Source: Rhodococcus sp. ARC_M5
Lineage (GTDB): Bacteria > Actinomycetota > Actinomycetes > Mycobacteriales > Mycobacteriaceae
DNA: 64,000 nucleotides
NCBI RefSeq assembly: GCF_022810405.1
Contig: NZ_JALGQE010000006.1
Location: forward strand, 62,001-126,000
Reading direction: 5' to 3'
This document shows, piece after piece, positions 9,605-18,726 of the stretch; the first letter of the stretch is position 1; every line of letters begins with the position of its first letter. Below the pieces are notes generated by a model. That model was not told where the DNA came from. It saw only the letters and a list, made by a program, of their open reading frames with translations, and did no database searches. Position numbers and translations under genes: made by a program.

Positions 9605-10264
9605 TCAGTTCCGTTCGAGCGCCGGGCGGTCCGGATGGTCCCAACGGACCAGAAGATCCGGCCGCTCGGCGGAACCGTCCGAGTAGTCGAGGCCGTCGTA
9701 GTACGCGAGCAGAGGCGCGCAGGTCCACTGATCTGCGTCGCTGGTTCTGCGACGTAATGCGCTCGCCGACAGGCGTAGCTGCACCGACAGATCGACGTTC
9801 AATCCCCGTCCGAGCAGCATGGGTCCTGCGATCAGGACGATCTGATTCGCTGCCGCCGGGACGGTTCGGGACCGAGCCGAACGGTCGGTGGCCTCATCCC
9901 ACAGTCTCGGTAGAAAGTGACCTCTGCCACCGGGCCGCAGTGGGCCGATGACCTCTCGAACGAGGGCGTCGTAGTCGAACCATAGTGTGCGATAGCTCAA
10001 TTCGTCGGTGCGCGAGTACTCGAATCGAATCGACGCAGGTCGCACGTAGTCGTGCAGGTCGACGACGTCAGCCGGGCGGCCCCGCGAGCGGGCGTGTTCG
10101 GCTGTGCGCGTTGCGAAGTCGACCGGACGCGCGGCATCCGCGCCGTCGATCACGACGATCGATCGGGCCCCGTCCGGGCACGAATCGACGATCGACTCCA
10201 CGAGAAGATCGGGAAATATCGGCACCGGTTGAACCACACCGACCATCTTGCCTGGTCCGTCCAT
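9605..10264 (-). CDS. Uridine kinase-like protein without a P-loop (hypothetical)
   Basis: A 219-residue ORF on the strand opposite its neighbours. The segment [20 protein letters not shown] sits where kinases of the uridine kinase/phosphoribulokinase type carry the Walker A loop, but GxxGxGKS is absent and the glycine/lysine residues are replaced. Further on, [10 protein letters not shown] and [20 protein letters not shown] resemble the substrate-binding part of actinobacterial uridine-kinase-like proteins. It may be a non-catalytic relative or one with altered nucleotide use. The start is 42 bp from the divergent tesB start. The M. tuberculosis pdxS-tesB-pdxT cluster lacks it as I recall, so it is probably an insertion or a lineage-specific gene. 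Confidence 0.6.
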   Translation of the reverse strand: MDGPGKMVGVVQPVPIFPDLLVESIVDSCPDGARSIVVIDGADAARPVDFATRTAEHARSRGRPADVVDLHDYVRPASIRFEYSRTDELSYRTLWFDYDALVREVIGPLRPGGRGHFLPRLWDEATDRSARSRTVPAAANQIVLIAGPMLLGRGLNVDLSVQLRLSASALRRRTSDADQWTCAPLLAYYDGLDYSDGSAERPDLLVRWDHPDRPALERN

Positions 10265-10305
10265 TGTTAGCCTGAGCCGTTGTCACAGAAAGGTGGACAC
10301 CAGCC

Positions 10306-11157
10306 ATGGCCAGCATCGAGGACATTCTCGAATTGGAACGGATCGAGAACGACGTCTATCGGGGACGAACTTTCCCTTCTCGGCTGCCCCGTACGTTCGG
10401 CGGGCAGGTGGCGGGCCAGGCGCTCGTCGCTGCGGTGCGCACAGTGGCTCCCGAATTTCGTGTGCATTCGCTGCACGGTTACTTCCTCCGTCCGGGCAAT
10501 CCGAACGAACCGGCCGTGTTCATGGTCGACAGGATTCGCGACGGGCGGTCGTTCTGCACTCGCCGGGTCACCGGCATACAGGACGGGAAAGCGATATTCA
10601 CGATGTCTGCCTCCTTCCACGGCGACGACTCCGGCATCTCGCACCAGGACACCATGCCCGAGGTCCTGGGACCGGACAGTCTGCCCGATCCCACGACCCT
10701 GGCCGAGTACGACCACTCGTTCTACCGGGAGTGGTCCGAGTGGGACATTCGTGTCATTCCCGAGGACCAGACCGTCAAGCATCCGAGTTTCGCTGCGCAG
10801 CAACGTGTATGGTTCCGCTACCGAGACACGTTGCCCGACGATCAGGTGTTCCACGTCTGCGCACTCGCCTACATGAGCGACATGACGCTGCTCGGATCGG
10901 CCAAGGTTCCGCACCCCGACGCCGTCACGCAGACGGCCTCGCTCGATCACGCGCTGTGGTTCCTGCGGCCGTTCCGGGCAGACGAATGGTTGCTGTACGA
11001 CCAGACGTCGCCCTCGGCCGATTTCGGGCGGGCGCTGACTCAGGGGCGGATATTCGACACCTCCGGTCGCATGGTCGCCGCGGTGGTGCAGGAAGGGCTC
11101 ATGCGGTTCGAGCGCGACCCGCACAAGTCCAACATCGATCCCTTCGGACGCAAGTGA
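10306..11157 (+). CDS. tesB: Acyl-CoA thioesterase II
   Basis: Hydrolyses acyl-CoA esters to free fatty acid and CoA in the cytosol. The 283-residue length and the double hot-dog layout match TesB. The first hot-dog carries [15 protein letters not shown] and HGYFLRPG; the second holds the conserved SLDHALWF and a late Asp/Gln region. ATG 10306 has AGAAAGG upstream, and a TAGCCT -10-like box lies at 10268. The stop overlaps the pdxT start by 4 nt, the same gene order as M. tuberculosis Rv2605c-Rv2604c. No metabolic link to PLP synthesis is evident. Confidence 0.9.
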   Translation: MASIEDILELERIENDVYRGRTFPSRLPRTFGGQVAGQALVAAVRTVAPEFRVHSLHGYFLRPGNPNEPAVFMVDRIRDGRSFCTRRVTGIQDGKAIFTMSASFHGDDSGISHQDTMPEVLGPDSLPDPTTLAEYDHSFYREWSEWDIRVIPEDQTVKHPSFAAQQRVWFRYRDTLPDDQVFHVCALAYMSDMTLLGSAKVPHPDAVTQTASLDHALWFLRPFRADEWLLYDQTSPSADFGRALTQGRIFDTSGRMVAAVVQEGLMRFERDPHKSNIDPFGRK

Positions 11158-11756
11158 GCGCTCCGACCGTCGGAGTTCTCGCTTTGCAGGGAGACGTTCG
11201 CGAGCATCTGGCGGCACTGGAGTCGAGCGGTGCGCGTGGCGTCACGGTGCGTAGGCCCGCCGAGCTCGCGCAGATCGACGGACTGATCATCCCCGGCGGG
11301 GAATCGACGACCATGAGCAACTTGCTCGGCGTGTTCGATCTTCTCGATCCACTGCGGGCTCGTTTGGCCGAGGGGCTGCCCGCCTACGGTTCGTGCGCGG
11401 GGATGATTCTGCTGGCGTCCGAGATTCTCGACACGCGCCCCGACGCCCGGCATCTCGACTCCCTCGACATCACCGTGCGGCGCAACGCTTTCGGTCGTCA
11501 GGTCGACTCTTTCGAGACCGATCTCGACGTCACCGGCGTCGACGGTGGGCCCGTCCGTGCGGTGTTCATCCGGGCACCCTGGGTCGAGCGGGTGGGCGAG
11601 AACGTCGAGGTGCTCGCCACCGTGCCGCACGGACCGGCCGCCGGCCGCGTGGTGGCCGTTCGCCAGAACTCCGTTCTCGCGACGAGCTTTCATCCCGAGG
11701 TCACCGGGGACGACCGAGTGCACCGACTCTTCGTGGACATGGTGCGAGGCCGCTAG
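11154..11756 (+). CDS. pdxT: Pyridoxal 5'-phosphate synthase glutaminase subunit PdxT
   Basis: A class I glutamine amidotransferase that makes ammonia for PdxS. The 200-residue protein has the nucleophile Cys81 in YGSCAGM, the His180/Glu182 pair in FHPEV, and the early GxLxLQGD and PGGEST motifs of the family. The frame stays open far upstream, but GTG 11154 overlaps the tesB stop (GTGA) and gives the expected N-terminus ([12 protein letters not shown]). It works with PdxS in a 12+12 complex. Confidence 0.95.
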   Translation: MSAPTVGVLALQGDVREHLAALESSGARGVTVRRPAELAQIDGLIIPGGESTTMSNLLGVFDLLDPLRARLAEGLPAYGSCAGMILLASEILDTRPDARHLDSLDITVRRNAFGRQVDSFETDLDVTGVDGGPVRAVFIRAPWVERVGENVEVLATVPHGPAAGRVVAVRQNSVLATSFHPEVTGDDRVHRLFVDMVRGR

Positions 11757-11809
11757 AACCTTCGTTGGTCGGTCGGTGCCGAGCTCGGTACCGGGCGAGT
11801 AAAGTCGAC

Positions 11810-11815
11810 AACACT
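11810..11815 (+). promoter_or_regulatory. Candidate -10 box (TAAAGT) for yebC
   Basis: TAAAGT fits TAnnnT and lies 28 nt before the yebC ATG, with GGAAGGGG between as ribosome binding site. No clear -35 element was seen. Confidence 0.35.
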
Positions 11816-11843
11816 GATTTCGAGCAGGAAGGGGCCCTATCGC

Positions 11844-12602
11844 ATGAGCGGCCACTCAAAATGGGCCACCACCAAGCACAAGAAGGCGGTGATCGACGCC
11901 CGACGCGGCAAGTCTTTCGCCAAGCTCATCAAGAATATCGAGGTGGCGGCCCGCACGGGTGGCGGTGACCCCACCGGTAACCCGACGCTCTTCGACGCCA
12001 TCCAGAAGGCGAAGAAGACCTCGGTGCCCATCGACAACATCGAGCGGGCGCGCAAGCGAGGTGCCGGTGAGGAAACCGGTGGTGCCGACTGGCAGACCAT
12101 CATGTACGAGGGGTACGGCCCCAACGGCGTCGCCATTCTGATCGAATGCCTCACCGACAACCGCAACCGCGCCGCAGGCGAGGTACGGGTGGCGATGACG
12201 CGCAACGGTGGAAACATGGCCGATCCGGGTTCGGTGTCGTACCTGTTCTCCCGCAAGGGCGTGGTGACTCTCGAGAAGAACGGTCAGAGCGAGGACGATG
12301 TCCTGATGGCCGTCCTCGAAGCCGGTGCCGAGGAAGTCAACGACAACGGTGACACGTTCGAGGTCGTCAGCGAGCCGACCGACCTGGTCGCCGTGCGCAC
12401 CGCCCTCCAGGAGGCCGGAATCGACTACGACTCGGCCGAGGCCAGCTTCCAGGCATCGGTCAACGTCCCGGTCGACGCGGACGGTGCACGCAAGGTGTTC
12501 AAGCTCATCGATGCACTCGAAGACAGTGACGACGTGCAGAACGTGTGGTCCAACGTCGACCTCTCGGACGAGGTCATGGCGGAGCTGGACGAGGAGGACT
12601 GA
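11844..12602 (+). CDS. yebC: YebC/PmpR family translational regulator
   Basis: A 252-residue protein starting [19 protein letters not shown], the hallmark of the YebC/TACO1 family, full length. Members have been described both as DNA-binding regulators and, more recently, as factors that help ribosomes through proline-rich stretches. Which applies here cannot be read from sequence. This genome fragment encodes several proline-rich proteins (SecD and the YPPPG-tail proteins). The gene lies just upstream of ruvC, a very common neighbourhood, but a separate LexA-box promoter intervenes. Confidence 0.95.
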   Translation: MSGHSKWATTKHKKAVIDARRGKSFAKLIKNIEVAARTGGGDPTGNPTLFDAIQKAKKTSVPIDNIERARKRGAGEETGGADWQTIMYEGYGPNGVAILIECLTDNRNRAAGEVRVAMTRNGGNMADPGSVSYLFSRKGVVTLEKNGQSEDDVLMAVLEAGAEEVNDNGDTFEVVSEPTDLVAVRTALQEAGIDYDSAEASFQASVNVPVDADGARKVFKLIDALEDSDDVQNVWSNVDLSDEVMAELDEED

Positions 12603-12649
12603 CCCCCTCGCGTCCCACGACGTGATCGACCGGGTGTCGTATCCCTGAT

Positions 12650-12672
12650 CCGACGGTGCGCTCCGCTACGCT
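12650..12672 (+). promoter_or_regulatory. Candidate ruvC promoter, RecA-NDp/ClgR-like
   Basis: CCGACGGTG (12650-12658), eight bases, then TACGCT (12667-12672) resembles the mycobacterial LexA-independent DNA-damage promoter consensus TTGTCRGTG-N8-TAnnnT, matching 6 of 9 positions with exact spacing. The -10 lies just before the LexA box. Confidence 0.4.
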
Positions 12673-12673
12673 A

Positions 12674-12689
12674 TCGAACAACAGTTCGT
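12674..12689 (+). promoter_or_regulatory. LexA operator (SOS box) upstream of ruvC
   Basis: TCGAACAACAGTTCGT matches the actinobacterial SOS box TCGAAC-N4-GTTCGA at 11 of 12 defined positions. It lies 20 nt before the ruvC GTG and overlaps the expected transcription start, so LexA would repress ruvCAB until DNA damage. Confidence 0.85.
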
Positions 12690-12708
12690 AAGCGGAAGGT
12701 GTGGTGGC

Positions 12709-13326
12709 GTGCGGGTGATGGGTGTCGACCCCGGTCTCACCAGGTGTGGGCTCAGTCTGATCGAGGGTGGCGTCGGCCGAACGGTGGTCGCGCTCGATGT
12801 CGATGTGGTGCGAACGCCCGCGGACATGGATCTCGCGCAGCGTTTGCTGCGGATCTCCGAGGCTGCGGAGTACTGGCTCGATACCCACAAGCCTTCGGTG
12901 GTGGCCATCGAGCGCGTCTTCGCCCAACACAATGTGCGCACGGCCATGGGCACCGCTCAGGCCGGTGGTGTCATCGCCCTCGCGGCGGCCAGGCGGGGCG
13001 TGGACGTCTGCTTCCACACTCCCAGTGAGGTCAAGGCCGCCGTCACGGGCAACGGCTCGGCCGACAAAGCGCAGGTGACCGCAATGGTCATGCGCATTCT
13101 CGGTCTGCAGACTGCGCCGACTCCCGCCGACGCGGCCGACGCACTGGCTCTCGGCATCTGTCATTGCTGGCGAGCGCCCATGATCGCCCGGATGGCGAAG
13201 GCCGAAGCCATGGCCGCCGAACAGAAACGCAAGTACGACGTGCGTCTGGCCGAGGAGCGCAAGGCTCGCGCCGCCGTGGCACGCAGGATCGAGAAAATGG
13301 CGAAGAAGGAGGCGGGCGCACGATGA
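12709..13326 (+). CDS. ruvC: Crossover junction endodeoxyribonuclease RuvC
   Basis: A Holliday junction resolvase that cuts symmetrically in two like strands. The catalytic acids are visible: Asp7 (GVDPG), Glu68 (AIERVF), Asp141 and Asp144 (DAADALALG). At 205 residues it is longer than typical (about 170-190) because of a C-terminal Ala/Glu/Lys/Arg-rich helical tail from about residue 157. The GTG start has GGAAGGTG upstream. The stop overlaps the ruvA ATG (ATGA), so ruvCAB form one coupled SOS-controlled operon. Confidence 0.95.
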   Translation: MRVMGVDPGLTRCGLSLIEGGVGRTVVALDVDVVRTPADMDLAQRLLRISEAAEYWLDTHKPSVVAIERVFAQHNVRTAMGTAQAGGVIALAAARRGVDVCFHTPSEVKAAVTGNGSADKAQVTAMVMRILGLQTAPTPADAADALALGICHCWRAPMIARMAKAEAMAAEQKRKYDVRLAEERKARAAVARRIEKMAKKEAGAR

Positions 13327-13928
13327 TCGCGTCGATCAGAGGATCGGTGGTCGACATCGCGCTCGATCATGCTGTGCTCGAGGCCGCGGGTGTGGGGTAT
13401 CGCGTCAACGCCACCCCGGCGACGTTGGCGACGCTGCACCGGGGGAGCGAAGCGACCCTCGTGACGACGATGATCGTGCGCGAGGATTCGCAGACCCTGT
13501 ACGGGTTTCCCGACAAGGAGTCGCGTGAACTCTTCGAATTGCTCCTCACCGTGACCGGCGTCGGGCCGAGAATCGCCATGGCAACGCTCGCCGTGCACGA
13601 GCCCGACGCGCTGCGAACAGCTCTGGCGGACAGCGACATCGGGGCATTGACCAGAGTGCCCGGCATCGGCAAGCGCGGCGCGGAGAGGATGGTCGTCGAA
13701 CTGCGCGACAAGGTCGACGCCGTGGTCGGACGCGCCGGGAGTGCCGCCGTGCCGGGATCCGGTGCGGGCAATTCGATGCGAGACCAGATCGTCGAGGCGC
13801 TGATCGGTCTCGGATTCCCCACCAAGCAGGCCGAGGAAGCGACCGACGCGGTACTCGCCCAGCAGCCCGAGGCCACGACGTCGATCGCGTTGAGGTCGGC
13901 GCTCGCATATCTCGGTAAGTCCAGGTAG
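13323..13928 (+). CDS. ruvA: Holliday junction branch migration protein RuvA
   Basis: A 201-residue junction-binding subunit. It has an N-terminal OB-fold ([12 protein letters not shown]), tandem helix-hairpin-helix motifs ([13 protein letters not shown] and [15 protein letters not shown]), a flexible Gly/Ser/Ala linker near 140-150 and the C-terminal domain that contacts RuvB (EALIGLGF). The frame is open upstream in ruvC, but ATG 13323 is set by the ATGA overlap and the OB-fold start. Confidence 0.95.
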   Translation: MIASIRGSVVDIALDHAVLEAAGVGYRVNATPATLATLHRGSEATLVTTMIVREDSQTLYGFPDKESRELFELLLTVTGVGPRIAMATLAVHEPDALRTALADSDIGALTRVPGIGKRGAERMVVELRDKVDAVVGRAGSAAVPGSGAGNSMRDQIVEALIGLGFPTKQAEEATDAVLAQQPEATTSIALRSALAYLGKSR

Positions 13929-13934
13929 GGCAGC

Positions 13935-15011
13935 GTGACCGAGGACGACCAGTTCGCCGAATCTCAGGTCGGCGCGGACGCGATGTCCGACGATCTGGAT
14001 GTCGAGACGAGTCTGCGTCCGAAGAACCTCACCGATTTCATCGGGCAACCTCGGGTGCGGGAGCAACTTCAGCTCGTGTTGTCGGGTGCCAAGATGCGCG
14101 GCGGCACCCCCGATCACATCCTCATGTCCGGGCCGCCGGGCCTCGGCAAGACCAGTATGGCGATGATCATCGCCGCCGAGCTGGGCACCTCGCTACGGCT
14201 CACATCGGGCCCAGCGCTCGAGCGAGCAGGCGACCTCGCGGCGATGCTCAGCAACCTGGTCGAGGGCGATGTGCTGTTCATCGACGAGATCCATCGCATC
14301 GCGCGCCCGGCCGAAGAGATGCTGTACCTGGCGATGGAAGATTTCCGTGTCGACGTCATCGTCGGCAAGGGGCCGGGGGCGACCTCGATTCCACTCGAGG
14401 TCGCACCGTTCACGCTCGTCGGTGCCACCACCAGGTCGGGCGCACTCACCGGACCGCTGCGAGACCGGTTCGGATTCGTGGCTCACATGGATTTCTACGA
14501 GCCGAGCGAACTCGAGCGGATTCTCATGCGGTCGGCCGGCATCCTCGGCGTACCGATCGACCGGGACGGCTGCGCCGAGATCGCCGGGCGTTCACGCGGC
14601 ACCCCTCGTATCGCGAACCGGCTGCTCCGGCGAGTCCGTGACTACGCGGACGTGCGCGGCGACGGCACCGTCACCCAGGACACCGCGAAGGCCGCCCTGG
14701 TGGTCTACGACGTGGACAAGCTCGGTCTCGACCGACTCGACCGCGCCGTACTGAGCGCGCTCATCCGGAGCTTCGGCGGAGGGCCGGTGGGTGTGTCGAC
14801 CCTGGCCGTTGCCGTCGGCGAGGAACCGTCGACGGTCGAGGAAGTGTGCGAGCCGTTCCTGGTGCGTGCCGGAATGGTCGCCCGTACCCCCCGCGGGCGC
14901 GTCGCGACCGCTGCCGCCTGGCAGCACCTCGGACTGACGCCGCCGCCGGATCTCGCCGTGGGCGGAATCTCGGTCCGATCATCGGAGGTTCAGCAGGGAT
15001 TATTCGAGTGA
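13935..15011 (+). CDS. ruvB: Holliday junction branch migration ATPase RuvB
   Basis: A 358-residue AAA+ motor. It has Walker A GPPGLGKT (about 66-73), Walker [10 protein letters not shown], sensor 1 GATTRSG, the arginine finger region LRDRFG and a C-terminal winged helix. It pumps DNA through the RuvA-held junction. The GTG start is 6 nt after the ruvA stop. It is the last firmly identified gene of the ruv operon. Confidence 0.95.
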   Translation: MTEDDQFAESQVGADAMSDDLDVETSLRPKNLTDFIGQPRVREQLQLVLSGAKMRGGTPDHILMSGPPGLGKTSMAMIIAAELGTSLRLTSGPALERAGDLAAMLSNLVEGDVLFIDEIHRIARPAEEMLYLAMEDFRVDVIVGKGPGATSIPLEVAPFTLVGATTRSGALTGPLRDRFGFVAHMDFYEPSELERILMRSAGILGVPIDRDGCAEIAGRSRGTPRIANRLLRRVRDYADVRGDGTVTQDTAKAALVVYDVDKLGLDRLDRAVLSALIRSFGGGPVGVSTLAVAVGEEPSTVEEVCEPFLVRAGMVARTPRGRVATAAAWQHLGLTPPPDLAVGGISVRSSEVQQGLFE

Positions 15012-15142
15012 ATCGGGCACAACAGGGCACGAACGGACCGGACCGGTTCCAGGTAATGGCACACTGGGTAGCTGCGAGGCCCGCACCTGCGGTGTTCTCG
15101 CACGAGACAATGACGTATTTCGAACCCGACTTCGAGGACTGA
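15008..15142 (+). CDS. Possible 44-residue small protein between ruvB and yajC
   Basis: GTG 15008 overlaps the ruvB stop by 4 nt (GTGA), the arrangement used by most coupled genes in this window. The frame runs 44 codons to 15142, 7 nt before the yajC ATG. The product has no recognisable domain, with an acidic end (YFEPDFED). The overlap could be chance, since the sequence is not known to be conserved. An internal ATG at 15056 is an alternative start. Confidence 0.3.
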   Translation: MNRAQQGTNGPDRFQVMAHWVAARPAPAVFSHETMTYFEPDFED

Positions 15143-15149
15143 CCTTCCG

Positions 15150-15560
15150 ATGGATTTGCTGTTTCCGCTGCTGATCGTGGCCCTTCTGGTTCCGCTCTTT
15201 CTCAATGCGCGTCGACAGAAGAAGGTGTTGGCCAAGACAACGGAAATGCAGGACTCGCTGAAGATCGGTGACGAGGTCGTCACCACCGCCGGCCTCTACG
15301 CCCGCGTGGTCCTCGTCGAGGACGACACGATCGACCTGGAGATCGCCGACGGCGTCATCACCACCTGGTCGCGTGCAGTCGTACGTGAGGTGCTCCCCGA
15401 CGACTCCGAGTTCGACGACACCGACCTCGACGCCACCACCCAGGCGGAGATCGCGGCCCTGGGCTCGAACGACACCGCGGGACCGTCCCTGAGCAAGACA
15501 GACGCGAGCCGGCCGGACGAGACCATCGAGCAGACGTCGAAGAGGCTCGAAAAAGAGTGA
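15150..15560 (+). CDS. yajC: Preprotein translocase accessory subunit YajC
   Basis: A 136-residue protein with one N-terminal transmembrane helix (about 2-18) followed by RRQKKV and the conserved LKIGDEVVTTAGLYARVV domain. It is longer than E. coli YajC (110) because of a polar, acidic C-terminal tail. YajC binds SecD-SecF at the translocon, matching the downstream genes. A hairpin between yajC and secD may uncouple them in part. Confidence 0.93.
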   Translation: MDLLFPLLIVALLVPLFLNARRQKKVLAKTTEMQDSLKIGDEVVTTAGLYARVVLVEDDTIDLEIADGVITTWSRAVVREVLPDDSEFDDTDLDATTQAEIAALGSNDTAGPSLSKTDASRPDETIEQTSKRLEKE

Positions 15561-15574
15561 GCACGATGTGACCG

Positions 15575-15609
15575 AAACCGCTGTCGGAGACAGTATCCGG
15601 CAGCGGTTT
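15575..15609 (+). terminator. Hairpin between yajC and secD
   Basis: AAACCGCTG (15575-15583) pairs with CAGCGGTTT (15601-15609), and a T-run overlaps the end of the second arm. An alternative inner hairpin CTGTC-GGA-GACAG lies in the loop. It could be a terminator or attenuator; secD probably then has its own promoter in 15610-15722, where no clear box was picked. Confidence 0.6.
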
Positions 15610-15722
15610 TCTCTGCGGTGACCGATGTGGTGCACAATCGCACCGCTCACCGCTGACACATCGGGCCGCCAGGCCCTGCAGGAACCGACACTTTCCAACG
15701 CCTCAGAGGAGAAACACACACC

Positions 15723-17513
15723 GTGGCACCTTCCAGCGGACCGGTGCAACCCGCCCGCTATCTCGCCGTTTTCGCGGTGCTGATGGCAGCGGTGTATGCC
15801 ATGGTCTTCTTCACCGGAGACAAAGACCCCTCGCCGAAGTTGGGAATCGACCTGCAGGGCGGCACGCGCGTGACACTCACCGCGCGGACCCCCGACGGCA
15901 ACGCGCCGACGCAGGACAGCCTGCAGCAGGCTCAGCAGATCATCGAGACCCGCGTCAACGGGCTGGGTGTCTCGGGCTCCGAGGTGGTCATCGACGGCGA
16001 CAACCTCGTCATCACGGTGCCCGGCGACGACAGCTCCCAGGCGCGCACACTCGGGCAGACCGCGCGTCTGTTCATCCGGCCGGTCGTGAGCTCCGTCGCT
16101 CCGTCGGCGGGCCAAGGAGCAGGCACACAGCAGACCCCGGTCGACCCGGCCGCGCCGGTCGATCCTGCGGCACCGGCGGACCCGGCCGCTTCGGCTGACC
16201 CGGCCGCGCCTGCAGATCCGGCAACTCCGCAGAATCGGGTGTTCCCGGCGCAGGATCCCACCACGGTCGATCCGAGTCCCGCACCCGCCACGGATGCGCC
16301 CGCCACCGGTGAGCCGGCCACCGACGCACCGGCGGCCGACGATCCCGCCACCGATGCGAACCTGTCCGATGCAGAGCGTGCTGCCCAGGAGATCGCCGAC
16401 GCCAAAGCCCTCCGGCAGAGCGAGGATCCGCAGATCCAACAGTTGGCCATGCAGTCTCTCGACTGCAACGCCGCCGATCCGCTCGCCGGAAACGACGATC
16501 CGGCGCTTCCCCTCGTGGCGTGCTCGACCGACGGAACGGCCGTCTACCTACTCGGTCCCACGATCATCGACGGACAGCAGATCTCCGACGCGACCTCAGG
16601 ATTCGACAGTCAGCAGGCCCAGTTCCAGGTGAGCCTGACGTTCGACACGGACGGCTCGAACACCTGGGCTCAGTTCACCGCGGCCAATCTGCAGAAGCAG
16701 GCCGCGTTCGTGCTGGACTCGAAGGTCATCAGCGCGCCGGTCATCCAGGGTGCCACCCCCGCCGGCAGCGCCACCTCGATCACCGGCAACTTCAACAACC
16801 AGACCGCGTCCGAGCTCGCCAACACCCTCAAGTACGGCTCCCTGCCGTTGTCCTTCGTGTCCTCGGAGGCCGAAACGGTCTCGGCAACGCTGGGATTGGC
16901 TTCGCTCGAGGCCGGCCTGATCGCCGGTGCCATCGGTCTCGCGCTCGTGTTGGTGTACTGCCTGCTCTACTACCGCGCCCTCGGCGTGCTCACGGCGATG
17001 TCGCTGGTGCTGGCCGGTCTCGTCGTCTACGGGATCATCGTTCTGTTGGGTAGATGGATCAGCTTCACTCTCGACCTCGCCGGCATCGCCGGACTGATCA
17101 TCGGTATCGGTATGACCGCGGACTCGTTCGTCGTGTTCTTCGAGCGCATCAAGGACGAGATCCGTGAGGGTCGCAGTTTCCGATCTGCGGTTCCTCGTGG
17201 TTGGGCGCGCGCACGCAAGACGATCCTGTCGGGCAACGCGGTCAGCTTCATCGCGGCCGCGGTGCTCTACGTGCTGGCCGTGGGCCAGGTCCGCGGGTTC
17301 GCGTTCACCCTCGGATTGACGACGATCCTGGACATCATCGTCGTGGTGCTGGTGACCTGGCCGCTGGTGTACCTGGCGTCGAAGTCCAAATTCTGGTCCA
17401 AGCCGTCCGTCAACGGTCTCGGTGCCGTTCAGCAGATCGCTGCGGAGCGCAAGCGCGCGGCCAACAAGGCTCTCGCCGTGAAGACCGGCACTGCGCCGTC
17501 GAAGGAGGCATGA
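15723..17513 (+). CDS. secD: Protein translocase subunit SecD
   Basis: A 596-residue RND-type membrane protein that, with SecF, uses proton motive force to complete secretion. The first transmembrane helix (about 12-31) is followed by the DLQGGTRV motif. A large periplasmic domain follows, and then the C-terminal five-helix block from about 395 with [15 protein letters not shown]-like sequence. Unusually, the periplasmic domain is interrupted at about 127-215 by a low-complexity Ala/Pro/Asp/Thr tract containing DPAAPA repeats. The GTG start has GAGGAG upstream. The secF ATG follows 1 nt after the stop. Confidence 0.93.
   Translation: MAPSSGPVQPARYLAVFAVLMAAVYAMVFFTGDKDPSPKLGIDLQGGTRVTLTARTPDGNAPTQDSLQQAQQIIETRVNGLGVSGSEVVIDGDNLVITVPGDDSSQARTLGQTARLFIRPVVSSVAPSAGQGAGTQQTPVDPAAPVDPAAPADPAASADPAAPADPATPQNRVFPAQDPTTVDPSPAPATDAPATGEPATDAPAADDPATDANLSDAERAAQEIADAKALRQSEDPQIQQLAMQSLDCNAADPLAGNDDPALPLVACSTDGTAVYLLGPTIIDGQQISDATSGFDSQQAQFQVSLTFDTDGSNTWAQFTAANLQKQAAFVLDSKVISAPVIQGATPAGSATSITGNFNNQTASELANTLKYGSLPLSFVSSEAETVSATLGLASLEAGLIAGAIGLALVLVYCLLYYRALGVLTAMSLVLAGLVVYGIIVLLGRWISFTLDLAGIAGLIIGIGMTADSFVVFFERIKDEIREGRSFRSAVPRGWARARKTILSGNAVSFIAAAVLYVLAVGQVRGFAFTLGLTTILDIIVVVLVTWPLVYLASKSKFWSKPSVNGLGAVQQIAAERKRAANKALAVKTGTAPSKEA
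16143..16229 (+). repeat. 18-bp coding tandem repeat within secD (DPAAPA units)
   Basis: Four full 18-nt units (16143, 16161, 16179, 16197) and one partial unit each encode DPAAPV/A or a close variant. Third-base differences between units show they are not a very recent copy. The tract lies in the exported loop of SecD. Confidence 0.85.
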
Positions 17514-17514
17514 C

Positions 17515-18696
17515 ATGTCGGACACGACCACGTCGACCCCATCGCCCCTCGACGATTCGGGAGTCGATCAGTCCACCCAGCCCAAGCACAGCTGGCTGTC
17601 CAGGCTGTACACCGGCACCGGTGCCTTCGACATCATCGGTCGTCGCCGGTTCTACTACATCCTCACCGGCGTCATCGTGCTGGTGTGCTTGCTGAGCTTC
17701 CTGGTGCGTGGCTTCACCCTCGGTATCGATTTCGAGGGTGGAACTCGTATCGCTCTGCCCGCCGCCGACAACATCTCCACCGAGCAGGTCGAGACCGTCT
17801 ACAACGACTCTCTCGGTATGCCGCCGGTATCGGTGCAGACGGTCGGGTCCGGGGCTGCGGCAACGGTACAGATCCGCTCCGAGGCACTCGACCCCGCCGA
17901 GGTGGACAGCCTGCGTCAGGCCTTGTTCGAGGCATTCCAGCCGCAGGACAACTCGGGTACCGCCACACCCAACGCCATCAGTGTGTCCGATGTCAGTGAG
18001 ACCTGGGGGAGTCAGATCACCCAGAAGGCCCTGATTGCGCTTGCGGTCTTCCTGGTTGTCGTCAGCATTTACATCGCCGTTCGATACGAACGGGACATGG
18101 CCTTCGCGTCTCTGGCTGCCCTGGCGTTCGACCTCGTCGTCACCGCAGGCGTGTACTCGCTCGTGGGCTTCGAGGTGACTCCGGCGACGGTCATCGGCTT
18201 GCTCACGATTCTCGGTTTCTCCCTGTACGACTCGGTGGTGGTGTTCGACAAGGTCGAAGAGAACACCCGCGGCATCCTCAATCTGCACCGCAAGACGTTC
18301 GCGGAGCAGGCCAACCTGGCCGTCAACCAGACTCTGATGCGCTCGATCAACACGACCGTGATCGGCGTGCTGCCGGTGTTGGCGTTGATGGTCGTGGCGG
18401 TCTGGCTGCTCGGAGTCGGCACGCTGAAGGATCTGGCGCTGGTGCAGCTCGTGGGCATGATCGTCGGTGCCTACTCGTCCATCTTCTTCGCCACACCGCT
18501 GTTGGTGACGCTGAAGGAGAAGTGGGGCCCTGTCGCCGTTCACACGCGAAAGGTCCACTCCAAACGGGCCGAAGCGGCTGCTCGCGCGGCCGGTCTCGCC
18601 CCGGAGCCGGTGGCCGTCGGCGTCGCCGCTCCGAAGGCGTCGACTCCGCAGCCGGGCAATCGCCCCACCGGGAAGCGGAACAAGAAGCGCCGGTAA
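17515..18696 (+). CDS. secF: Protein translocase subunit SecF
   Basis: A 393-residue partner of SecD. It has a first transmembrane helix at about 43-62, the family motif GIDFEGGTRI, a short periplasmic domain, and the C-terminal helices with the conserved TILGFSLYDSVVVFDKVEEN and NTTVIGVLPVL. Both termini have hydrophilic extensions; the C-terminal one is Ala/Lys/Arg-rich and presumably cytosolic. It is directly coupled to secD. Confidence 0.95.
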   Translation: MSDTTTSTPSPLDDSGVDQSTQPKHSWLSRLYTGTGAFDIIGRRRFYYILTGVIVLVCLLSFLVRGFTLGIDFEGGTRIALPAADNISTEQVETVYNDSLGMPPVSVQTVGSGAAATVQIRSEALDPAEVDSLRQALFEAFQPQDNSGTATPNAISVSDVSETWGSQITQKALIALAVFLVVVSIYIAVRYERDMAFASLAALAFDLVVTAGVYSLVGFEVTPATVIGLLTILGFSLYDSVVVFDKVEENTRGILNLHRKTFAEQANLAVNQTLMRSINTTVIGVLPVLALMVVAVWLLGVGTLKDLALVQLVGMIVGAYSSIFFATPLLVTLKEKWGPVAVHTRKVHSKRAEAAARAAGLAPEPVAVGVAAPKASTPQPGNRPTGKRNKKRR

Positions 18697-18726
18697 GACG
18701 ACCCTCGACAGAGACGGAGAGTGCAC

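Noticed and set aside
15000-16439. 479-codon minus-strand frame opposite yajC and secD
   Set aside because: Gly/Arg-rich repetitive translation caused by the secD repeat read backwards; no start signal or domain.
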